From Symsagittifera roscoffensis (Eukaryota > Xenacoelomorpha > Acoela > Convolutidae), in NCBI RefSeq assembly GCF_963678635.1, contig NC_087065.1, positions 63,642,973 through 63,706,972 of the forward strand: a stretch of DNA of 64,000 nucleotides. Reading direction: 5' to 3'. Of the stretch, positions 11,601-29,690 are shown one piece after another. The notes beneath the pieces are model-generated. The model was not told where the DNA came from. It did not search any database and was given only the letters and a program-made list of their open reading frames with translations. Position 1 is the stretch's first letter. Every line of letters starts with the position of its first letter. A program made the translations under genes and the position numbers.

Positions 11601-12875
11601 ACAATAAGAAATGGTAAATATTAAATATAGTAATATGTTGAGATCAACTCAGTGTTACTATATTTATCACTGCCATGATAAGAGATCGAACACACGATCT
11701 GGCTATCTGTCTAAGCTAATCCCTTTTCGGTGTCTTACTCCTTCTATATAGCAAACAAGAAAATTTTTGAGCTCAATTTTCCCTATAAAATTTGTGCCTC
11801 ATGATACAAATCTTCTGAGACTAAAAGCTAATAATAGCTAACAAGTTATGTTAGATTCATACCTTCAATTAAATTTAATCTTTATGAATCTTTATTTTTA
11901 GATAATCACTCAGCTGATTGGCTTTTTTTCTTTTTGTTCAGGTGGCGGACTTGGACCAGGATGACTCACTGAGTGTGAATGAGTTCAGAGCATTCGCCAT
12001 CCCTGAGCTCTTCCCTCACATGCACTTCCACATGGTGCAGGAGACCATCCTGGATCTAGACTGGGACTCGGACGGGAATCTCTCGGTGGACGAGTATCTC
12101 TCCGCCATTCTACAGGTAAGCATTGCAGATAGGAAGAGAAGCCGGTCACTGTGAAATTAGCACAGAAGGTTCCGATCACGTTAATTTGTACAGAAAGAAC
12201 ACAAAAAAAGGAAAAAACTACGGAAGTTTAGTAAATAGTATAATAACATAGCTTGAGTATTATTATACAGTTTTAGCTTTAGTATGATTATACAGTTCTA
12301 AAAATTTAGGGCTGGGTATTTTAGAGCATTGAAAATATTTTTAAAAAATGAAGATGTTCAGGTCAGGTAGATGTTTCTCTACAGCTAGATGTTTTTGAAT
12401 TTTGATGTAATTTTTGTTGCAAATTGAGTTCTAATTTAGGTCATGATCCACAACCGTAAGCGAGATTGGTATTAACCATCATTCAAATGTAGTAATACAA
12501 GAATCTCCGATAGTATGGTTATTTTTCTAGATATTGCAATATTTTCAAAATTGGAGAAGATAACCTAAATTAAAAAGGTAGATTCCATTTTAGAGCAATG
12601 ACGAATTTCCAAATGACGTCACAAGCCGAGAGTACGACTTCTTCTTCAGCTCGCGAGACAAAAACGGAGACGGCAAAATGGACAAGAATGAAGTGAAAGA
12701 GTGGATCGCACCGAGTCACTTCGACCCACACGAAGCCGAGGCCGAATATCTCATTCGAGAAGCCGACTCGGACAAAGACTCGCAACTGAGCTTCGACGAG
12801 ATTATGAAAGACTTGAATGTTTTTCTGAACAGCGGAGCCACCAATTTCGGCAGAGAAATTCACGAAGAGCTATGA
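8262..12875 (+). CDS. Calumenin/reticulocalbin-like EF-hand protein (CREC family), three exons
   Basis: The joined coding exons are 8262-8678, 11942-12115 and 12594-12875, all phase 0, giving 290 residues, close to the usual size for the family. It starts with a hydrophobic signal peptide (residues 1-24). Six EF-hand calcium-binding loops follow, at residues 54-65, 90-101, 142-153, 179-190, 219-230 and 255-266. The C-terminus is HEEL, a KDEL-type retrieval signal. CREC proteins bind calcium with low affinity in the lumen of the endoplasmic reticulum and secretory pathway and help fold or regulate client proteins. The order signal peptide, six EF-hands, HxEL is diagnostic. I cannot separate calumenin from reticulocalbin without a tree, so no symbol is given. 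The start was chosen because it gives the signal peptide; an in-frame ATG at 8175 would add 29 residues in front of it. Confidence 0.9.
9403..10047 (-). pseudogene. Truncated MULE transposase with FLYWCH zinc finger
   Basis: The minus-strand frame runs from an ATG at 10047 to a stop at 9403, about 214 codons. Residues 14-66 form a FLYWCH-type zinc finger with W35-R-C37, C45, H63 and H65 in the expected order. FLYWCH domains commonly head Mutator-like (MULE) transposases in animals. Downstream the frame reaches LWLCDGT, the point where the MULE catalytic core normally begins at its first Asp. It then runs straight into the element's own terminal repeat and stops. The catalytic domain is therefore deleted and the product cannot transpose DNA. 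It lies in intron 1 of the EF-hand gene on the opposite strand. A longer reading from 10137 adds 30 residues without family character. Confidence 0.75.
9408..11064 (-). mobile_element. Internally deleted MULE transposon in an intron
   Basis: The left end at 9408 reads TGTTCCGATAAATGAAAATG and leads into GGTGTGTTTTAGTTTTG. The right end (about 11000-11064), read on the minus strand, is TGTTCC followed by GGGTGTGTTTTAGATAG. These match each other and the ends at 3783. The body holds the broken transposase (9403-10047), a small minisatellite (10335-10450) and ATTCTGTGCTACTTGCACAG at 10789-10808, in the same orientation as in the copy at 3783-4473. At 1657 bp it is too short for a full MULE. Confidence 0.6.
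10335..10450. repeat. Degenerate minisatellite, GGCATAGGACAAG
   Basis: Four to five diverged units built on GGCATAGGACAAGWTGGCAT and GTAGGGCAAGTT lie inside the MULE. No function seen. Confidence 0.65.
11470..11603. mobile_element. Solo MULE terminal repeat
   Basis: Ends with GGTCGGAACA at 11594-11603. Read on the minus strand it follows the terminal pattern of the neighbouring MULE for about 130 bp, including TAATCATCGGAAC and TATATCATAT. The matching other end is not in view, so this is a fragment or the remnant of an outer, older insertion. Confidence 0.55.
11660..11745 (-). mobile_element. Possible tRNA-derived SINE fragment
   Basis: Read on the minus strand, a box A-like TTAGCTTAGAC (about 11709-11720) is followed about 25 bp later by a box B-like GTGTTCGATCTC (11682-11693). 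This order and rough spacing suit an RNA polymerase III promoter of tRNA origin. A full tRNA cloverleaf cannot be drawn, and a chance match is possible. Confidence 0.28.
11942..12115 (+). CDS. CREC gene exon 2: EF-hands 3-4
   Basis: A 174-bp exon encoding residues 140-197, phase 0 at both ends. The acceptor is a T-rich tract ending TTTTTGTTCAG and the donor is CAG/GTAAGC. EF3 loop is D-L-D-Q-D-D-S-L-S-V-N-E and EF4 is D-W-D-S-D-G-N-L-S-V-D-E, both canonical. The exon is clearly GC-richer than its flanks, as expected for selected coding sequence. Confidence 0.9.
12594..12875 (+). CDS. CREC gene exon 3: EF-hands 5-6 and HEEL terminus
   Basis: The acceptor is CCATTTTAG at 12585-12593. Encodes residues 198-290 and the stop TGA at 12873-12875. 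EF5 loop D-K-N-G-D-G-K-M-D-K-N-E and EF6 loop D-S-D-K-D-S-Q-L-S-F-D-E are canonical. The last four residues, HEEL, take the place of the HDEL or HDEF usual in this family. The intron before it is 478 bp. Confidence 0.9.
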   Translation, partial: SNDEFPNDVTSREYDFFFSSRDKNGDGKMDKNEVKEWIAPSHFDPHEAEAEYLIREADSDKDSQLSFDEIMKDLNVFLNSGATNFGREIHEEL

Positions 12876-13091
12876 GTTTTTGCTCCGGCTTGAACGCTTA
12901 ATGAGCATTTTTGTAATCCAGACATATGTAAATGATTTCAATCGCAAAATTATGGACAGATAATTTGGAACTGCAGTTGTATCAAATGATTATAACAATT
13001 GTAACAAGAATTTTTTTTTTGATTTTTTATAAATTGTCTAATTTTTGAACTTTTGTGTCGTTTTTGAGACAAAATAATGGGTTCAAATTAA

Positions 13092-13097
13092 AATAAA
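13092..13097 (+). promoter_or_regulatory. Candidate polyadenylation signal of the CREC gene
   Basis: AATAAA about 217 bp after the stop codon, in AT-rich DNA. Position and sequence fit a cleavage signal, but AATAAA is frequent by chance in DNA of this composition. Confidence 0.45.
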
Positions 13098-14627
13098 TCA
13101 AGTTAAATTAAATAACAATGTTGATAGCAGAGAGCGGTCGTAACAGCAACATTTTATATTATGCTTTTTTTCATCTTGGAAAAATTTGTGAACACCATCC
13201 ATTCTACAAACTTTGTATTACTTTGCCAAAAATTGATATGAGACTTTAACAGTCAAATGGATTGACTCAGAAGAGTTTATTCTGATGATGATGACGATTT
13301 CATTTCAAATAATTGCCAATTATATTCTCAGTTAACTCTAATGATTTTCGATTATTTTCATTGGATTAACTGTTGCTCCGACATCTAAAGAAAGTGACCG
13401 GATATTTGCGCTCGGGGTAATTTTTCTCCAGAACAATTTCGACTTTCAAACGGCCATTTTTTGCGGAAATTTTTTATGGAATGAAAAATGCCGTATCAAA
13501 GTCTCAAGATGAAATCTAAGTAAATAATTTACCTGTGCTCATTCCTCATGAAGTTATGGGGGGTTTGAAAACAATTTAATAAGTATTTCGTGATATTAAT
13601 GCGTAGGCAGCAATTTATCCGTCTTTAAAACATTGCAAATTGAATTGAGGCATGCTAGTTATTTGAATGAATCCGTTTTTATATGCAAAATACACGTTGC
13701 ATTTTGAATAGCGTTTGGGGTGATATTTTTCATAGAAAAAAAAATCGAAATAAATCGTTTAATTTTTCCAATTTTTTAAGTTCATTTACGTTTAAATTGA
13801 ACATCAATCCACAAACGTTAAAAGGCAGTCTGAACATTCAGAGCATCGGTCTGATGCAATTAGTCTTGTAGTCTTGTTGTTTTTAACTTTGATCATTCGC
13901 GAACTGATGGTCCCTCATTATTTGAAAAAGAGTTTTCTACAGCACCAAAACTGCCCGTGCCCGTTCTACAGCACGGAACACTCCATGCTGTTTTTTTTTG
14001 ATATTGTCATTTAAAGTAGATAAATTATTGCTTTGTCAATTGCTTAGCATATCTTCCGCTTCTGCTCAAAAAATTTAGCCCTTTTTTAGATTTTTTTTTT
14101 CGAAAAAAGTGAGAACTGCGCCTCATTTTTTGAAATGGTTTTGAATCTAAGCAATGTTTTTTTGTAAATTTTCTGCCTCTTCAATCGTATTGTTTGCTTT
14201 GGTTAAGATTAAAAACACTGGAAGCATCTTTATTCTTATTTAATTTCAGAGCAACTTCTTTCATTCAAAATGTTTTAATTGAAAAATGAAACTGAATGAA
14301 TCAATATGCAAAACTAGCTATCTACTTGGGTTTCTAATCATTATAGTTTTTGTCGTTCTTTGCCTTCAGGTTTATCACAATAAAAGAATAATTTTTTTAT
14401 TTCAAAGTTTCAACGATATGTTTGTGGGAACCTTGAGTTGGAGTTTGTTGGGGTGTTTCACATTATAGCCCCCAGCCTAATTACAAAAAATTTATAGCAG
14501 GGACTTTCGTAATTTGGGGTGTCTATATTTCAATAGGGATATATCTTGGGAATAATCGTTTGTTGTTAGCCACCTTTTGAATTACCTATGAGATCCAATA
14601 AACAATCATACTTTAGGTTTTGAACAC

Positions 14628-14660
14628 TAGACATCTCGAAATTCCAACGGCCGGCATAAT
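14628..14660. repeat. 33-bp direct repeat, left copy
   Basis: TAGACATCTCGAAATTCCAA then CGGCCGGCATAAT. The same sequence with one extra A is at 16032-16065. It is GC-richer than its surroundings and contains the palindrome GCCGGC. Confidence 0.85.
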
Positions 14661-16031
14661 ATTTTGACGTTTGATAAGTTATGCACATTTTTCAGTTAAG
14701 AAAAACAAATGTGCGAATTATTGGTAATCAACCTATTCCATATGAGGGCGTTTAAAAGTACCCAAGTACAAGAATGTCAAAAAAAAGAAAGAGGTTGCGT
14801 GAGTTCAACTTCGAATTTGATTGAGTTTTAAAACAAAAATTGTGAGGAATTCGTATTTTCAAACAATGGAAGTATCAACAATTTGCATTGATCAAATTCG
14901 AACTTAACTGCGATTTTTTTTTGTAATTTTTTGATGAAATTTGTTGTCTATTATGCCAAATATGCTATAACTATGGAAAACATTTTCGCTTTTGGTGATT
15001 TTTGGTGATGTTTCGACCACTTCTAAAAAATTTGGAGTTCAGTTTTCCTGCTCAAAATCGGAAACTGTAAATAAACCTCATTTAGGATAGAATATGGTAT
15101 CATAATAACCTTATCAACCGTTGTTTCTTCTGTTTGTTAAATGGCTTATTGAAAATTGGGTTAAATTTTTTTTTAATTTTTTTTCAAAAACTGGCTTGAT
15201 TTTTCAAGTTTAGACAATTTTGATTGGCAATTGAATGATTGGTGGCTATACGTTAAGCCTTAATTTTGCCCAGAGCATCTACATAAAACGTGAAAGAGTC
15301 AGAAAACGCGGAAAATTGGAAAACAAATATTTCTATTTTATGTTTTTAAAATGGCTGAAGTTATAACTGTGAGCGAACTAAGACTGGATCTCAAAACAAA
15401 GGAGATTTAGAAATTTAAGAGAAATCATTAAAACAGAGACGTCGGCATCGGCAAAAACGAACGTTTTTCTTGCAACGCACGCGGAATCAAAACTCGGCGC
15501 TAGTATACATTTGTAATGCTGATTTTAATGGTAAGCTTCTAAAATATATCAGCTGCCTTGTGAGTATTTTCACTCAATTGTGATGATCTAAGTCGCATTA
15601 ACTGTTCAGAAATATCAATTGGCATCGAGATTTTCTCTTGAGATGTTTCAAGACGTGCGAAACGCTCTGAAGCACTTGTGAAGAGAGAATGAATACCTTA
15701 TGTCCAGTTCTCTTCGGACCATAACTATCTATAAAATTTAACGACCATCTGGTCTCGTTTTTACCATAAAAATAATGATGAAACTCAGCATGTAATTAGA
15801 AAAATCACAACACACCACAGACGTTTTTACTGTCAATTGGTCTAAGTGTCTGCGCTTTCATAACCTGCGCATGTTTCAACTATTCAACCAGACTTATAAC
15901 AATATTTACCAATTAATAACCAAATGGTAATAAGACAACGCCGATTTTGATGATAACAGTTGTTTATCATATTAAAATTATACTTTTTTCAACATAGATT
16001 ATTTACAAAAATGCCGACCATGTTTGAAGAT

Positions 16032-16065
16032 TAGACATCTCGAAAATTCCAACGGCCGGCATATC
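16032..16065. repeat. 33-bp direct repeat, right copy
   Basis: Partner of 14628-14660 in the same orientation, differing by one inserted A and the last base or two. Flanking sequences do not match, so the shared unit is short. It could be the end of a dispersed element or a shared regulatory motif. Confidence 0.85.
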
Positions 16066-17619
16066 ATCAAGACGATGGATCACCAAGACTACCTTCGCGG
16101 CATTGAAAGTTCAATGGCTCAACAGAAAGATTTAACTAAGAGTGCCTGCTAATCGGAAATGGTTGCAGGTTAAAATCAAGTTTAGGCTTTTATGTGTTTT
16201 GGTTTCCTTGCCAAACGTCAATTTATTTATCATCGATTGTATTGTGTTAAAATAATAACTAAATAATTAGAGGAAATTTAATTTTTTCCTAGTTTTCAAT
16301 TATTACTGTCAAGGAAAAAAACGAGTTTTCTTTCTGTTTTATGACTTGGGCGGAAAAAAAACGAACGAAACTTCAGTTATATATCATAGCAATTTGTCTT
16401 CAAGAATTCCAGACCATTTGCTACGCTTTTTGTCTTCAAAGAGATGGCAACTTGGTCCGACTCATTGAAAAACCATCTTAGCAGAGTTGCCAAGAGGTTT
16501 TTTCAGACGCGCCTCGAATTGAAAGTGAACACTCAGCTAAAGCATGAAAACATATACAAACTATTGAAGTTTTACTTTGTAGCTTTTGTTTTAACTTTCA
16601 GCTCAACAACTCGCCTATTTATAATCTTCATAAGATGATCAAAGTCAATTTAGCCGAAAATAATTAACGGCTCGACTGTACTTTTCACCATTCATATTTA
16701 TTTTGGTTTTTGCATGTTTTTGCTGTATTCTATCTAGTATAATTACCAATGAAGCTTTTACCACTTAGTATATGGATGTGAATTGGTAATATTTTTTATT
16801 GCAATCCGCCTGAAGACTTTTAGTAATCCGTACAATTCTCTATAATTTTTTCAGCCCTTTTTTCTTCTTTCTACGTCGGCTATTAATTAATGGCGGTTTT
16901 AGTATTAATTTTTGGGTGATTAACTTTCATCATAATCTTCATAACTGCGTTTCCAGTCCAGTCTATGATTAATACAGCGTGAATTTTTTTAGTTACTACA
17001 AAAATCATAAGCCGCTCGATCGGACTTACTTGGCCTTTTTTTAGCCAGACTGAGTTTATCGTACAAATCTTGCCTTGTTGGTTTAACTAATTTTATTGGG
17101 ACTTCTTTGACAAATGTCACTTTTCGTTTTATTGCCTTCTCAAACATTTGAAGTGAATGATCACTTCATTCCTGAATGAACAATTGTTCACTCTCTTTTA
17201 AATCCCCAGTTACGTAAACGCTTGAAAAATTGCGCAATGATATACCTGTTCGCTATGACAAGATATTAGTCCAATCATGTTGGAGATTTAGCAGCGATTT
17301 GATTGGATAAAACAGGTTCTTCCTGCGGATCAAAGCGCCAGAGCCATTGAAGGCTGAAATTTTAATCCTATAAAGAACCACAACTCCATAAAACTTTCCA
17401 GATAAGTTCATTTATAACAGACCGATAGTTCTTTAAGTGGATTTAGCAAAACACCGTTTAGCGCCTGAGCAAGATTAGCGACCCGGTAATTCACTTGTTG
17501 AGCGCACTTTACCGCCAGAGTTTCCGCCCATTAATTGATTAATTGATCAGCCGGAACTAATCACCCAACGGACGGCGTCAACTATTGCGACCCACAAAAT
17601 AAGACTGCAGACTCCTTCG

Positions 17620-25400
<7,781 letters not shown>

Positions 25401-25444
25401 TCCCGAGAAACAAGAGCCATCGAACCAATACTTGCCACATGCTG

Positions 25445-25450
25445 AATAAA
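25445..25450 (+). promoter_or_regulatory. Candidate Pax6 polyadenylation signal
   Basis: AATAAA 45 bp after the Pax6 stop. This would give a very short 3' untranslated region. Other A/T-rich candidates follow to 25690. Confidence 0.5.
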
Positions 25451-25768
25451 AACACATTTCTGGAAAAAATGACAAAAACTTGTGAGAAAAATCTAACTCG
25501 CGTGACAGGGTGAAAATGATTATTGGGTCGTCAAATATTCCACAAAATGCTGCTGCTGTAAAAAGTGTTTAAAGTGAGCTTTCTAAAAACGCTTTCCCAA
25601 TTAGCTTTATTTTCCATATTTCATTAAAACTCTTAATTTTAAACTTGATAATAATTTTGATACATATAAATAAGTAACACTTGTTTTATTTTATAAATTT
25701 TAACAATATTCATCGAATCTTTTCCTCGAAATGAACATTTTCTGTGAAAATGAAACTTCAACCACTAG

Positions 25769-26154
25769 CAGGGGCGGATATAGGAATTTCTAGGGGGGGG
25801 GGGGCGGATTTTCAAAAAAATGAAACTTTTGTCGAAACCTTTTTTTAGGTCGACCGATATGATTTTTTGAGCTCTAACAAAAACCTTATTTTGACCAAAT
25901 TTTCTGCGCCGCAGGTGAAACTTTGAAAAAAAATCCAAAAAAGCTTTTTTGGAAAATGCTGACCAAAACATCGCGTTTTTTCTGCCCCCCCCCCCCCCCC
26001 CCCTTCAAAATTAGTTTATTTTAGCGCCGAGAAAAATTATAAGGTCGGTCAGCCAAAAATGGATATCTCAAAATAGTACAAAGGGGGACCCTTTGGGTCG
26101 GCAGGGGGTCGAATCCACGAGTGGGGGGGGGGGGGGGGAGGAGGATGTCCGCTG
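25769..26154 (+). mobile_element. G-tract inverted-repeat element, copy 3
   Basis: The left end is CAGGGGCGGATATAGGAATT followed by a run of G. The right end, on the minus strand, is CAGCGGACATCCTCC preceded by another G run. At 386 bp it is the longest complete copy seen. It contains a C run at about 25986 and the shared TCTCAAAATAGTACAAAGGG segment (26066-26085). No coding capacity. Confidence 0.72.
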
Positions 26155-26529
26155 GTGACCACAAGTATATTTCACATAAAGGTGAATGTAGAACAATTAA
26201 CAATTTTACAAACCCACTCAGTTTTGTAAGAATAGAATAAGCAACAAAAATTTTCGGGGCAGGAAAATTCTCTGCTGAGGTTATTACCGCATGACTTTAT
26301 TAAAACGCAAACAGCAAATGAGAACTAGATTGCTCGCACCTATATGAAAAGTGAATATTTGACAAAGCCCGAGCGCAAAAGTGAACAAAAAGTCAGAGCG
26401 CAAATATTCCGAAAAGCAGAATATAAACGATGATAATTTTGTTTAATATGTCAGAGTTTGCATTTCAAAACAGAACACACTGTAATTATCCAGAGTGTTT
26501 GTCTTCTATGTTTCTATACTGCTATACAC

Positions 26530-26800
26530 CAGCGGATTTACGGGGGACTCTTCCTCTCAGTTATTCGACCCTCCGCCGACCCAAAGGGTCAACTTTGTAC
26601 TACTTTGAGATATGTATTTTTTGTTGACTGAACCTAAATCTTTTCTACAGACACCTTCGGCGCCAAAATATACTAATTTGAGGAGGGAGCGCGCGCCGAA
26701 AAACTGCAATTTTTTTGTAAAAACTTTCCAGAGAATGCCTAAAGACGCCTTTTCAAAATTTGGATTTGCCACACATCTCGAACAGAAGAAGTTCGTGGGG
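26530..26800 (-). mobile_element. G-tract inverted-repeat element, copy 4, inverted
   Basis: Starts CAGCGGATTTACGGGGG and then carries, in reverse orientation to copy 3, the shared internal segment (26574-26610) and the GGAGCGCGCGCCGAA segment also in copy 2. The far terminal repeat is not evident, so the right boundary is approximate. Confidence 0.55.
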
Positions 26801-26865
26801 AAAAGGGAGTAGTCTCATACTCTCCCTCAGTCATTACTCCTGGCACTCAAAAATTCAATAAAACA

Positions 26866-28290
26866 AGGATAGCTGGTTGCTCTGCAAATAACACAGAAAG
26901 TTCCAATCAAACACGTCCCGGGTTGACCAAAATTTCTAACCATACAATTTCCATATATGAGAAACTTCTTGTCATACAATTCCATACGTACAGAAAATTG
27001 TATGAAATCTCTATGATAAACATTTTTCCGTATATGGAAATTGTAAAATTAGAGGTTTCCCATATATCAAAATTGTCTGACTAAAAGTTTGTCATTTATG
27101 AAAATTGTATGATTAACACTTTTTTAACACGTCAAAGCCCATCCCATAAAATGTGCAATCTCTGAACAGAGAAGAAAATTTGAGAAAAATTGCAGTACTT
27201 TAGAGGTTTGAAGCTCAAATTTTACATTTTCTGCAAGAAAATCTTCTCAAATCTTGAGAGAGCAATAAGTTCCTAAGCCTAATCTTATGGGAACCAGTAC
27301 CTGGGCGAGGGGGTCAAACAAAAAACAAACCTGCATGTGAGTTGGACGACCCAAAACATAAAAATTTACAAAAAATGATGATTCAGGCATTCCAGTAATC
27401 TGCATCAAACTGTCATCTAACACCAGTTCTTTCATCTGCATCCAGTTGCCGTATTTATATTCATTCATAACTAACAGCTACAACGACATTTTTATCGTGC
27501 AAGAAATTTAAAAAATTAGAAAGGGAAAAAAATTCCAATAAATTAAGGATTTAAAATATTTCGCACCAACTGCGATAGATCACAACCGAAACACGGCAAG
27601 CTAGTGGGCAAAAACTAAGCCAGAATTCACAAGGCAAAAGCAGCATTGAGAGCTATCGAATCGAATTTGAATCGGAAAAAACTAAATGAAAAGAAACAGA
27701 TTTTTAAAAACTGAACTAACAGGCAGAGCGAAGTTTTGCACCACTTTCGGTACAACGGAGAATAGCAGGGCAGCGGGTCCAAAAAGGAGGCAAGACTGAG
27801 CCGAAAAAAGGAGAAAGTATAGAAAAAAAAATTGAAAAAAAATGTTGTAGTCTTCAAACAAGTCATATGTTCGAAGCTGTGACATAATATTGGAAAAAAT
27901 TTGTTTTTGTTCGAAAACTAACGTGTCAATTCTCAGGTTAAGAGATCTGTCGAGAAACCAGGGTATGGGAAGTTTGTCTAATTTTGCGGCCACGTCCTGC
28001 TTTTTCCAGATAAAAAATAGATTTTGGAAAAAACTTGTTGAATTAAGAAAACTTGGAGGCTTTCGGAACTTGGTTAGAATCAAACAGCCGCAGAAATTAG
28101 TTTAAACCTTTCTTCTACCATTTTTCAAAATTGCATGAAAATTGTATGGTAAGCATTTTTTCCATCCACTTGATGTATGGAATTGTATGATAAGCATTTT
28201 TGGTGTATGGAGGTCAACCCGGGGTAACTGTTCTTAAATTAATGTGTTTTTTTTTGTGCTTGATGTGACGAGAGAAATATAGGAATGCGT
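26866..28290 (-). mobile_element. MULE-like element copy interrupted by a nested insertion
   Basis: 26866-26912 matches the copy at 20886 (TTGCTCTGCAAATAACACAG, compare GCTCTGCAAGTAGTACAG). Its continuation, TGTTCTTAAATTAATGTG with a T run and GCTTGATGTGACGAGAG, resumes at 28228. The intervening 1.3 kb is a separate inverted-repeat element. Confidence 0.5.
26917..28224. mobile_element. Inverted-repeat element with CCCGGGTTGACC ends
   Basis: The ends are CCCGGGTTGACC at 26917-26928 and GGTCAACCCGGG at 28212-28223, 1308 bp apart. Subterminal repeats of the form TTGTATGATAAGCATTTTT and CATACAATT occur in both orientations near each end (26940-27125, 28130-28210). The interior has minus-strand frames at 27247-27468 and 27682-28083 with no recognisable domain; the first ends at a possible splice donor (CATGCAG/GTTTGT). 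It looks like a non-autonomous DNA transposon with a captured or decayed interior. Confidence 0.6.
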
Positions 28291-29608
28291 AAAACATCAG
28301 TGAATTAGACATAATTGACATTAGTTGCCATAGAAATACGAATAGAAAGCAAAAATGAAAATTGATTCAGAAAAACCGAAAAAAAAAAATTTGATTGATT
28401 TTTTCAGAATTGTTTTTTGCAAAAAGCCGATGAAGTTTTTTTAAATTATTTTATCGCCTTTTGCCTAAACGAAGCTTTCAAAACGAGTTTTCCCGGAGTA
28501 AAATTACCTCGTTTATCCCCAGCAGACGCTTTGAAATCCCAGCTATTTTGCTCAAACCGCGTTCTCTCGGAAACATTCCAAACGTTGCTGAAAGAGTTTC
28601 CATGTGTCAACTGATCTGATCAAACACTATTAGAACGAAAAATAGAGTTACGAACCTTAGCAGCATTCGAAGTCAAAGAAGAAAATTGAGCGTGAACACA
28701 AAAAGATGAGTTGTTTATTTTTCAATAACGGAATTTAGTTTTCTACTGACAAAAAAATTGTAAGATAATCATAAAAAGCAGATTAATTTTAAGAATTTTC
28801 ATGATTAACAAAAATCTTTTCAAAAATTTCAACTTTTAATAAAAAGATGTTTCCACTTGAATTGAAAGTGTGAAAAGCAAATACATCAAACTATAGCTTG
28901 AAGTATAAAGGCAGAAAAGTGAAGCCAGACAAGCCGCGTTGCCCGAGAGCCTAATGCAACTGCGCAGAAGTTCGAAGTAACTGTAAAAAATATTACTCGG
29001 CGCGGGTTCAAGGACCATTACTTTAAAATTTCTGAATAGTAAAAACGTAATTAAAAAGTTCATAAAACGTAATACCAATCGATTTCGACCTTCTCTGACT
29101 TCAAAAAGACAATTTTTTGCCTGTTACTTCCGCGTTTGCTGTCAACCGTTGCTGCAGAAACAACGTACGGTGAAAATTGTTGTTCTATGTCAATGCACTA
29201 GAGTTTTGTACTGAAACATTTTTTATGTTTATTTTTCTGTCTGTTATTTTCCGATAAAAATACTAATCAGAATTTAAGTCTCCGACAAGCTATTTTAATG
29301 AACCCGATCTACTCTACAGACCCGTGCCTGATTAGAAATAGAAAAATTAAAGTCCGCCGACCCATTAATTAGATGATGACGTTTCGATTGAAATTATTTT
29401 TAGAAAAACCAGACGACGCTTGGCCAGAAAATCAGACAAGTTTCGACAAAATCTGCTACAAAATATGTATTTGCACTGGCCAAGGGACGGCGCAAAGTGA
29501 ATAAACTGAGTGACCATAGCTTAAATTTTTTTTTAAATACTCGACTGCATGATATGCAACTGCATGTGTCGATCTCGGAAACATAACGAGATTTGCGCAG
29601 AATTTTTA
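28291..29608. other. Gene-free stretch
   Basis: No gene seen. A 65-codon plus-strand frame at 28417-28614 and an 80-codon minus-strand frame at 28836-29078 lack domains and flanking splice support. Confidence 0.4.
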
Positions 29609-29690
29609 AAGGTGTCCAGTTTATGAAGATATGCAGAAGCTTTTTACAGGTATCCACTTAAAGAAGATTTGCCGAGGTTTTTTTACAGGT
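29609..29690 (+). repeat. 41-bp imperfect tandem repeat
   Basis: Two units: GGTGTCCAGTTTATGAAGAT.. and GGTATCCACTTAAAGAAGAT.., each followed by a T run and ACAGG. It sits at the left boundary of the 1311-bp duplication, whose start falls at the second unit. Confidence 0.6.

Larger units (their letters stand above)
12876..17535. other. Intergenic DNA between the EF-hand gene and Pax6
   Basis: AT-rich with long T and A runs and no convincing exon. Frames of 60-64 codons at 13683, 14286 and 16444 have no family signal. It holds the 33-bp direct repeats described separately. The stretch nearest Pax6 probably includes its promoter and enhancers, but I can mark no element from sequence alone. Confidence 0.5.

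Noticed and set aside
28417-28614. 65-codon frame
   Set aside because: No recognisable motif and no splice context.
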